Shown here in pieces: positions 47,483-56,312 of a DNA stretch of 64,000 nucleotides. The translations under genes and the position numbers were made by a program. This DNA is from Ceratopteris richardii. Its lineage: Eukaryota; Streptophyta; Polypodiopsida; Polypodiales; Pteridaceae. The notes beneath the pieces were generated by a model. It was not told the origin of the DNA. It ran no database searches and saw only the letters and a list, made by a program, of their open reading frames with translations. Where the stretch lies: positions 87,888,036 to 87,952,035 of the forward strand of contig CM035441.1 of NCBI GenBank assembly GCA_020310875.1, in the 5' to 3' direction. Within the stretch, counting starts at the first letter, position 1; every line of letters starts with the position of its first letter.

Positions 47483-48960
47483 ATCTCCTCCCCAAGCAAT
47501 GAGTTCCATGAGGGGCGGTCATGTTCTTTGTTCTTGGCTTCATTGGATTTTCCTTATGAAATTCTTGAACTTTGATAGGTGTTCTCAAAAGGTTCTCTAC
47601 AAGTTCCCAAGTGCAGTCATTGATGTCATAACCTTTCCAATGAACAAGGTACTCAAATCTTCCTCGAGATATTCTTGAGTCTATGACATGCTGGACATCA
47701 AATTCTTCATGATCATCAATCTTGATAGGTGGTGAAGGATTATGTCTCTCCCCTCTCAATGGTGAAGTTTGATATGGTTCCAACATGGACACATGGAAAA
47801 TTGGATGTATTCTCATGGTACTGGATAATTGGAGCTTGAAAGTGACTAGATTAATATCTGCCAAGATGGTGAATGGACCGAACCTCTAATCGTCTAGCTT
47901 TGGAGAAGGCCTTGAAGTGTACAAATTATTTTTGATTAACCACACTTTATCTCCAATGTGATAGGATGGATTTTGAACATGATGCTGATCTCCATAATAC
48001 TTATATTGTTCTTTAGTTGTATGGATCTCCTCCTTGAGTTCTTTGTGGATATCCATGAGGTATTGTGCCTTGTCTTTGGCATCAGGGTTCTTGACATGGT
48101 TTGAGAGTTGTATATCAATCCTTGGGTGTCGTCCATAATTTGCAAAGAAAGGAGTCTCTTGGTAGATGTATGAATATTCTTGTTATAGGAAAACTCTACA
48201 AAGGATGAGAGCTCAAACCAATCATTTTGATGATAGTTGGTGGTCCAACAGAGATACTTTTCTAGGACTTGATTCACTCGTTCTATTTTCCCATCAGTCC
48301 GTGGATGATTCGTTGTAGATAATTTGATTTGCGCTCTAAGGAGCTTGCAAAGACTGTTCCAAAAGCTAGATATGAACTATGGACCTCGATCACTGACAAT
48401 GTCATCAGACAATCCCATGAAACCTAAAGATATATCTGAGAAAACGTTTAGCAGTGGCTGCACCTATGATTGCCTTGGTAGTGGGAATGAAGTATGACAT
48501 CTTTGTAAATCTATCCACTATAACAAGAATGGCATTGTACTTATCTGAATTTGGTAGATGTGTGAAGAAATCCATAGATAATGAAGCCCATGGCCTTTCT
48601 GGAATATGTAAAGTTTGCAAGAGCCCATGAGGTTTATGTCACGGTACCTTAGATCTATTGTAGGTATCACATGTTTGGATATATTCTTTTACCTCCTTCC
48701 ACATTTGAGGCAACCAAAAATCCCTTGATATGAGCTCTATTGTTTTATTAACTCCAAAAATGTCCTACTACAAGGTTGTCATGACATTGCTGAAGTACTT
48801 GGATCTTGGGAATTCCTGGAGGGATAGACAATAGGTTCTTATAGAATAATAACCCATCCTTTTCTTGGAACCAATTAACTTCTTGGACTATTCCTTCTTG
48901 AATTTTTTGCTTGATGTTACAAAACAATTCATCATGTGCTAGTGTCTCCTACATAAAATG
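47483..48960 (-). pseudogene. Integrase with C-terminal chromodomain of element G (broken)
   Basis: Reading leftwards: the end of RNase H and the integrase zinc region (about 48780-48950, NLLSIPPGIPKIQVLQQCHDN); the catalytic core (48405-48620, MDFFTHLPNSDKYNAILVIVDRF); a later core and C-terminal part (47936-48277); then 47481-47864 with FHVSMLEPY and a chromodomain (FEYLVHWKGYDINDCTWE). The chromodomain places G in the chromovirus branch, in which this module directs integration to particular chromatin. Several frame changes and stops separate the parts. Confidence 0.88.
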
Positions 48961-48962
48961 AT

Positions 48963-49129
48963 TCAAAGTTGAATCTTCATTTTGACTTGAAGAGAACTAG
49001 AGTTGTTCAAGGGCATTCCAATGATAACAGGATTTGTTGGACTTGATATTACATTGAAACATATGTGGGAATCGTGATCACCAAGGTGTACTCTTAATGG
49101 TGTGGTTTCCATGGTAATATTCCCAAAGC
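48963..49129 (-). pseudogene. C-terminal part of element G protease, fused to RNase H end by deletion
   Basis: Minus-strand frame encodes LRVHLGDHDSHICFNVI...PVIIGMPL, the second half of a gypsy retropepsin. It then runs directly into the sequence preceding the integrase zinc region, so the roughly 2 kb that should encode RT and RNase H are gone. On its other side copia B interrupts the protease. Confidence 0.75.
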
Positions 49130-49134
49130 TAGAG

Positions 49135-49560
49135 TGTTGGTACAAATGTACAAGCCTTCACATTTGTCTTAACATGGAAGACTATATGTGGAAGCATTTG
49201 AAAAATCATGTGAACCATAGCTTGTAATTGTTTGATGATTTACCATTTTGAAAAGTTTATACCTTGAGAGAATCCAATAAAAGCCAAAATCTCATGGAGT
49301 TATGAAGAACAATAGCTATGAGTTTCAATGGAAGAATAACTCCTAAATTAGAGGAGTCACTTTTTAGATGGAGCCAAAGTTGAATTCAAAATTCAAACTT
49401 GGAAGAACAACTTATAAAAGGGGCTTGTAAAAACTCATAGCTAGGTGTGCCTCATTGAGAGCTCTTCCCTTGATCATTTTAGGATTTTAGTACCTTACAC
49501 CATAGCTTAATCATTCCACCATCATTGAGCATCATTCAAATGCCACTGATCTTGTATAAT
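49135..49560 (+). repeat. Truncated 5' LTR of copia B
   Basis: TGTTGGTACAAATGTACAAGCC... aligns with 51362-51788 with few differences up to CTTGTATAATC, then diverges into pol sequence. The remaining 640 bp of LTR are missing. Confidence 0.9.
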
Positions 49561-49574
49561 CTGTTGATATTAAT

Positions 49575-51305
49575 TAGATGATGAGGACACTATCAACTTG
49601 GAAGAGTTCAAATCATGGAAATCAAAAGGCAAGGCCAAGATGAAGAGGTTGGAGGACATACCTGGCTCATCCAACCAAGCCGTAAGGAGATCACAAAGAG
49701 AGAGTAAGAAGCCAATCAGATATGGATATGATACTTTATTAGTCACTAAGCATTCTATTTATCTTGCTAAGGATTCATCACTTGAAGAACCTTCTTCATA
49801 TGAGGAAGCAAGTATCAAAGCAGAATGGAAAGAAGTTATGGATGAAGAAATAGAAGCACTCCAAGAGAATGACACATGGGAGCTAGTAACCAAGAAAGCA
49901 TCAATGAAGGTAATTAGTTCTAGGTGGGATTTACAAAATCAAAAGGAACCCAGATGGATCCATAAACAAGTATAAAGCTAGACTTGTGGCTCAGGGTTTT
50001 GCATAAACCCAAGGAATAGATTATGAATAATCTTTCTCACCTGTGGCTAAGACGCCAACCATGAGAGTATTGGTAAGTGTCGCAGCATCCAAGAATTGGA
50101 ATATGTATCAACTACATGTAAAAAATGGTTTTTTCAATGGACGGATTTTAGAGGAGGTTTACATGGCTCAACCTCCTGGCTATGAAGACCTAAACAAGGT
50201 AAATCATGTATGCAAATTGAACAAAGCCCTTTATGGTTTGAAGCAGGCACCTAGGGCATGGAACCATAGGTTAACAACCTATCTTCAAGACCAAGGATTC
50301 ATGATGAGCAAGGCAAATTCTTCTCTGTTTGTCAAGAGGAATAATTTAGAAATGATATATTTATGTGTATATGTTGATGACATCATTCTTATAGGTAGTG
50401 ATGCCAATGACATCAAACAAATCAAAAACCAGATGATGCAGGAGTTTAAGATCAATGACCTAGGGTTTTTGAAATATTTTCTTGGACTTGAGTTAGTATA
50501 CACTAACTCTGGAATTTACATCACCAAAGGAAATATGTGCAGGACATGTTGATGAAGTTTCACTTGGAGAATGCAAGAGTAGCTAACACCCCTATGGAGG
50601 TAAATCATAAATTGAGTGCTCATGAAGATGATTTTCTTGAAGACATTGCAGGTTACCAAAGCATAATTGGGATTCTAAGTTATGCAACTTTAATAAGGAT
50701 TGACATATGTTATGGAGTAAGTGTTCTGAGCCAATTCATGCATAAACCTAGAGCACCTCACTTGGAAGCTGCTAAAACAATTTTGAAGTATCTCAAAGGT
50801 ACTCAAAAACCTAGGACTTTACTTCCCATACACATCAAATTTGGACATAAAGGTGTACTCAGATGCAAATTGGGCAGGATGTAAGGATGATAGAAGAAGT
50901 ACTTCTCTCTATTTATCTTTTGCAGGTGATAAACCTATCTCATGGTATTCAAAGAAGCAACCAACTATTGCTCTATCTTCAATAGAGGCAGAATACAGGG
51001 GATTATCAAATGCTACACAAGAAGCTATTTGGATCAGATTGCTCTACTCATATTTGGGACTTCACACTCATCCACCTATGATCTTTGGTGATAACACTAG
51101 TTCTTTACATCTCGCAGTCAATCCTATTAACCATGCAAGAACCAAGCATATAGAAGTGCACTATCACTATGTTAGAGAGAAATTCTTGAGCAAAGAGATT
51201 TAATTAGCATATGTATCTACAAATATGCAATGTGTTGTTTTGTTAACAAAAGCACTTGATGGTACTAAGCTTTGCAAGTTTAAAACCATGATTGGGATTA
51301 CATGA
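49575..51305 (+). pseudogene. RT and RNase H of copia B (broken)
   Basis: Starts in the integrase-RT linker (DEDTINLEEFKSWKSKGK, with RRSQRESKKPIRYGY as in element A) and continues through RT (50043-50552; ALYGLKQAPRAW, YVDD near 50371-50382) to RNase H (50841-51203; YSDANWAG, SSIEAEY, ARTKHIEV) and ends with LTKALDGTKLCKFKTMIGIT at a stop near 51302. Breaks occur near 49974, 50550 and 50840, and a TAA follows 51200. Close in sequence to element A. Confidence 0.9.
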
Positions 51306-51361
51306 TATTCATGAAGACTAATAAAGCAATGCACACCAAGATGTTTGGCTTGAGGGGGAGC

Positions 51362-52428
51362 TGTTGGTGCAAATGTACAAGCCTTCACATTTGGCTTAGC
51401 GTGGAAGACTATATGTGGAAGCATTTGATAACTCATACGAACCATAGCTTGTAATTGTTTGATCATTGACCATTGTAAAAGGTTTATGCCTTGAGAGAAT
51501 TTTGTAAAAGCCAAAATCTCATGGAGTTAGGAAGAACAATAGCTAAGAGTTCCAATGGAAGAATAGCTCCTAAATTAGAGGAGTCACTTTTTAGATGGAT
51601 CCAAAGTTGAATTCAAAATTCAAACTTGGAAGAACCACTTATAAAAGGGGCTTGCAAAAACTGGCAGCTAGGTGTGCCTCATTGAGAGCTCTTCCCTTGA
51701 TCATTTGTAGGATTTGAGTAGCTTACACCATAGCTTACTCATTACACCATCATTGAGCATCATTACAATGCCAATGATCTTGTGTAATCATGTGTTATAA
51801 TACATATACTTCATTGAACATCTCTGTCTATTTCTCTGCTATGAGTACTCAGAATAGTAGACTTTCTCTGGTCATATCTTAATGAATGATCAACCATTTT
51901 GCATGATCTATAGCTTGTTGCAACCAACGTGAAGTGTACTTTAGGTTATCAAAGTTTCAAAGTTTTTGGTTCAGCCATCTAGGAGAAATGGGCATCAAAG
52001 TGCTCACTAGTCATCTACTATTCAGTCCCTAAAAAGTCGGGGGGTAAGCTTTGGATTCTTAAACTTCTTGCTCAGTGCATAGTTCATCATTTTAGATTAT
52101 TCCACTTGCAATCATTAGATATATAAGCTAATTAAATTCCCTCAAAAGGAATTTCATCAATTGGTACTGTATTGTGAGTATTGAGCAAAAGAACCAGCAG
52201 GTGTGTGGATTGAAATAGCAAGTTTTGTGACACTAGCTATTCATGAAGTAGTCTGTCTTGGTTCGATTGTTTCAAGCATGAACTCCAAAGTACATAGGTA
52301 GTTTCTTGGTGTCATTTGCAAGCTAAAAGGGCCTATTATCAAACTCTGAAGTGATTTAGGGTAGGTACAAAGCAATTTTTAGTAGTACCACCTGACTTCC
52401 TTGAATTATCCATCCATCTCTCCCAACA
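51362..52428 (+). repeat. 3' LTR of copia B
   Basis: 1067 bp, TGTTGGTGC... to ...CTCCCAACA, directly after a polypurine tract and directly before the TAGAG duplication. Confidence 0.93.
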
Positions 52429-52433
52429 TAGAG

Positions 52434-52700
52434 GTCATCCATCTACTACTTCAGGTACCATTAGTTTGTTCTTTTGAAGTACTAGAATCATGTGTTTGTT
52501 AACCAATACTTCTTCGATGAAACATGAGGAGGCTCCTGAATCTACTAGGGCTGTAAGGGAAAGGGTATTCTTAGGCATGATTAACTTGATAGGGGCAAGA
52601 AAAGTTTCTATGGGTGTTATTGGAGTTATGAGGTGCTTTCTTATATCATGGTCACACTGTACAATCTCCTTTACAACTAGCATTGCTTTCTTCCGTACTC
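52434..52700 (-). pseudogene. N-terminal part of element G protease
   Basis: The minus strand encodes LTALVDSGASSCFIEE, the Asp-Ser-Gly active site of a gypsy retropepsin, and runs up to the copia B insertion point. The missing second half is at 48963-49129. Confidence 0.85.
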
Positions 52701-52729
52701 AACGAGGGTGACTACAACTCTAGAGTTTT

Positions 52730-53660
52730 TTTCTCTTTTTTGGACAAATATGGCCAGACTTTCCAGAATAGAGGAATAACTTATTATCTCTCCTTCTTTG
52801 TTTCTCTTGTGGTGCTAGAGGTTGGAACCTAGTTACATATATCTATATAGGTTGAAGCATAGGCTCTTCTATAGGAGTGAGCTAGAAGGGCTTCCATTGG
52901 TGAAGTCTTCTTGTTACTTGTTTTTCTTGTTTCCTTTCAAAAAGGTGGTTATCACATTGAATCGCTTGGGTGATGTATTCATTCAAAGTCTTAACCTCAG
53001 GCATTGTGAGTAGAAGGTCCTTCACATCATCTCTTAGACCCCATCTAAATTGGCTTATGAAATAATCTTGGTGCCAGGTAAGATCGCATATCAATTTCCT
53101 AAATTCTGATGCATAGGTAGAGGCAAGGCGGTTACCTTGATGTAGCTTCTCGATTTTTGTTTCTACCACTCGACTCATGTCTACATCTCCAAATGTGGCA
53201 CTCACTTCACGTAGAAACTCCTCATATTCATGACATATTACCATATCCTTCTCCAAGATTGGAGCAAACCATGATAATGCTTGAGCATAGAGCAAAGATC
53301 CAATAAAACCGACCTTGGATGCATCATTAGAGTATCTATCAGGATACATATGGATGTACAATTTGACTTGTTGCAAGAACCCATGGAACTTTTTGCGATC
53401 ACCTACAAACTTTGCTGGCATGCAAACCTTAGGTTCCTTTATGAAGGATGAACTAGGACATTGGTTCACTTGAATGCTTCCTTGATTTGCTTGAAGATTC
53501 CAGACTCATTTTTGTAGTTCCTTGATGTGTCTGCCTACATGTATTGCATGTTCCATCTTGACTTGTGTTTGTCAATGATTTAGGTCCTCAAATTGTCATT
53601 GGAGACTCTGAAGCAATGCTACAATCTATTCAAATCTATTCTCCATGATGCTTGGTCTTG
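52730..53660 (-). pseudogene. Gag of gypsy element G
   Basis: 52882-53469 is an open minus-strand frame with a Retrotrans_gag-like region (FVGDRKKFHGFLQQVKLYI, SLLYAQALSWFAPILE, FRKLICDLTWHQDYFISQFRWGL). Downstream near 52750-52800 a decayed zinc knuckle (YSGKSGHICPKK) has lost a cysteine. No ATG start is visible in the open part and it is separated from protease by breaks. Confidence 0.8.
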
Positions 53661-53683
53661 GATAGAAGCTAGTCTTGCCAAAA

Positions 53684-54371
53684 TGTCAAAGGACCACTAG
53701 ATTGTGCTCTCTGACTACACTAAACAAGATTTTAAAAATATACTTCTGATTCCAAGATCACCCACATAGGGGAAATAATACAAGAATATGTAGCTGATAC
53801 AAGAAGTCCCACAACCCAAGGCTAATCAGTATGGATAACTCCACTAGACATGATACACAAGATCTCACAACCTGGGATCGTAAGTATGAAACAAGATAGT
53901 TGTATTAAAAGAATTCCTTAGGGAGATAAAGTAGATACACGAATTAACTGGACAAGATCTCATACTAGGAGATTACAATACGACAGAATAGGATGTTCAA
54001 GATACTAGACTAGACAAGACTAGAAAAAGGCACAAGACTATAACTCGAACACAAACTTGGAAAGTACTTACTTGGAGATTACGAGTCCTTGAGCTCCCAA
54101 GCATGGAATTGGCAAGATTGAGGATGTATGTGGCCAAGACCTCCTTATATAGGTGTTCAAGGGCAGTTATCAAAGGTGGTTATGATCTCATGATGTCATC
54201 AATGATGTCAGCAATCAAAATAAGACCTCTAGATGTAGGAGTCTAGCAAGCAGACAAATGATCTTAGGGTTTTGGCATGTTTCCCATGCAATGCATTATT
54301 CGAAACCAATCATGAGATATGGACAATCACGTGGAATCTGAGATTTAGGATGGTTTCCTTTGTCCATGACA
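53684..54371 (-). repeat. 5' LTR of gypsy element G
   Basis: Begins TGTCAAAGGACCACTAG and ends CCATGACA on the plus strand. Partner of 46766-47480, with moderate divergence, so the insertion is not recent. Confidence 0.92.
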
Positions 54372-54380
54372 CTAAGTAGT

Positions 54381-54897
54381 TGTTGTAGTGTTCTAATCTC
54401 ATAGAAAGATTTACTACCTTGAACTCATCATGATAGATTGATTCTAGTGACTTCAAAAGAGTCGAACACATTTTAGTAAAGCACAATAGAAGAATCACCC
54501 TATCCAAAATCAAGAAAAGAAAAATAGGTCGATAAAAGATCATGGTACCAAACCTCACACACTCTCACACAAAAGAAGAGGAGCACAAATAGCTTGAGGC
54601 AATGAAGAAGGATATGTTTCTACCTCTTTAGTAACATAAACAAAATGTACAAAAATGAACTAACACAACAATACAACCAATACAATATAAAAACATTATC
54701 ACATAAATAAACTCCAATGTCCACGAATGACTAGGTTGGAAAGACACAAATGTTCCATCATTGTTGGTAAATAAATCTAGTGAAGGTCACTCAAAGTATC
54801 CTCTACATATATTAATGTAACCACCATATAGGTGAGAGAAATGAAAAGTGATAATTTTCATCCTCCATCATCACATGTTGAGTTTGTTATCACTACA
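54381..54897 (-). repeat. Copia family E LTR, copy 3
   Basis: TGTTGTAGTGTTC... to ...TTATCACTACA. It is the continuation of the substrate interrupted by element G and aligns with 19305-19755. A purine tract (minus strand, GTTGAGGGGTAG, 54898-54909) marks the inner border. Confidence 0.8.
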
Positions 54898-55102
54898 CTA
54901 CCCCTCAACTCAACATTGTTTCCTATAAACCAAGAATCTTCTAAAATGTCTTCATCTTCTTTGCTCCAAGTTCTTTAGTTAAAATATTAACAACCTAATC
55001 ATGTGCCCTGACATAAAAAGATCAATAAGACCTACCAATTCTTTCTCCCTAATGTGATAGACAAATATCAAGTCACACATGTAATGCTTGATCATTGCAT
55101 GT
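54898..55102 (-). pseudogene. Family E copia RNase H end, cut by gypsy element F
   Basis: The minus-strand conceptual translation gives decayed matches to the copia C-terminus: HAMIKHYMCDLIFVYHIRE (position of the ARTKHI...HFIRE block) and NILTKELGAKKMKTF. It stops at 55102, where the LTR of element F begins. Confidence 0.7.
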
Positions 55103-56278
55103 TGTTAGGTCGGATACTAGTCGTTGGCCGGATACATTGCTTCTAAATCTGGATTTAGAGTACTTAGTCTAATGTGATACTTAAAAGCACGCTGCTTCGC
55201 AGTCACGTGGGTTCTTGGGAGTGGTAGGGGTCTGCTAGGCAGAGGCCCTGTACTAATTTCCCAAACTCTCATATAAGCATTAAATACGCTGCCACGTCTT
55301 AGCTCAGTACTGAACACTGTTAATTACTCGGCCTATTGAACGTTAGAAATCCCGGACTGGGTCTGCTATAGTGAAAAGCAGTAATCCGATCTGACTTAAA
55401 CTACTCGGCTATTTTACTCATTCACCGGATTTACTCAAGATGTACCTCTTCTTGTTTTGGGGTTACACCGAACATTATACCCAAGATATAGAACTTGTGT
55501 TATGCCGAAAATATCCGAATCGTAACCATCGTATCACTAGCCCCAAGGGCTCACAGGCCCTTCCAGATACAAATCCTTCTGGGAACAGAAGTCTCAGAAA
55601 CACAGATTATTATACCGACTTCAAGTACTTCGCAGAACCTTAACAAACCCGTAGTGATATTACTCCATACTGCCTACTTCGTCTACATATGCTAGCCACA
55701 CTTAACAATGCTCAACGTCACGCTGAACAACTTCGTAACACAGTGCCACTTGTTCGTAACTACCCTTTTAAGATATGAACAACTACTAAGCAAACGCAGC
55801 AGAACAGAACATACAGATCCGAAATAGACACTTACAATACACTGCGCTTCCCAGATTGGGTGCTTCACAATAGAATAAAAGATACACTCAATCGACAGAC
55901 CCGAATCGAAGCTAACTAAAGCAAGACCCTGCAAACCCCGAATGGGTATTCTCACAATCCGACTAGAAGATACACTTAACCAAACACAGCAGTTCCCCAA
56001 AATGGGCGCATTCACAAACAGAATCGACACTACAAATCCCGAATTGGGCGTACTCACAGACAGAACTGAAGATGCACTTAACAAACAGAATCGACTAGAC
56101 GATACACCTTAACAGGACACATCAGTTCCAAAAAGGGGCGTCTCTTCCATTCTCTTCTCATTTCCTTATATAGAGGATTTTACAGTGGTGCGCGAATCTC
56201 TGCGCGTTTCTCAAAAGGCTCTTGCTATTTAAGGCGCCTGTCCTAGTACAACTGTCCTTATTCGGCGGCCGTCTAACA
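55103..56278. repeat. Terminal LTR of gypsy element F
   Basis: 1176 bp bounded by TGTTAGGTC and GTCTAACA, starting exactly where family E coding is interrupted. GC-richer than its surroundings. A TATA-like TTATATAG lies at 56166-56173 (readable on either strand). The right-hand border is followed by a primer-site-like motif on the plus strand (56280-56302), whereas the element's genes are on the minus strand and would make this the 3' LTR. The partner LTR is outside the window, so the border at 56278 is inferred from the inverted termini only. Confidence 0.7.
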
Positions 56279-56279
56279 C

Positions 56280-56302
56280 TGGCACGCCCGGTGGACTCGA
56301 AC
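56280..56302 (+). other. Primer-binding-site-like motif in the unexpected orientation
   Basis: TGGCACGCCCGGTGG, followed by ACTCGAAC, resembles the TGGCRCGCC..GTGG primer sites found just inside the 5' LTR of many plant Ty3/gypsy (Tat-type) elements. Its complement has a tRNA-like GTTCGAGTCC...CCA 3' end. It would make the LTR at 55103-56278 a plus-strand 5' LTR, in conflict with the minus-strand genes. No polypurine tract is visible at this border on the minus strand. Confidence 0.5.
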
Positions 56303-56312
56303 TCGCAGGTTC

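Larger units (their letters stand above)
49135..52428 (+). mobile_element. Internally deleted Ty1/copia element B inside element G
   Basis: A perfect target duplication TAGAG flanks it (49130-49134, 52429-52433). It has a complete 3' LTR (51362-52428) preceded by a purine tract (TTGAGGGGGAG) and only the first 426 bp of the 5' LTR (49135-49560). The sequence then jumps to pol coding just upstream of RT. Primer site, gag, protease and integrase are absent. The element must have been intact when inserted, so the deletion came later. Confidence 0.93.
46766..54371 (-). mobile_element. Defective chromodomain Ty3/gypsy element G
   Basis: LTRs at 46766-47480 (715 bp) and 53684-54371 (688 bp) start TGTCAA and end TGATA/TGACA. 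A perfect 5-bp target duplication CTAAG flanks the element (46761-46765, 54372-54376); joining the flanks recreates the sequence at 19296-19320. The minus strand reads gag, protease, integrase and chromodomain. Reverse transcriptase and RNase H are missing. Protease is split by copia B (49135-52428). A purine-rich stretch (minus, 47481-47494) precedes the 3' LTR. The primer site next to the 5' LTR is not recognisable. Confidence 0.93.

Noticed and set aside
53640..53684. Recognisable tRNA primer site next to the 5' LTR of element G
   Set aside because: The sequence inside the LTR (TTTTGGCAAGACTAGC on the minus strand) does not match a tRNA 3' end I can identify with confidence.
55117..56084. 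Minus- and plus-strand ORFs within the LTR of element F
   Set aside because: Short, no recognisable domain, and located within the inferred LTR; best treated as non-coding.
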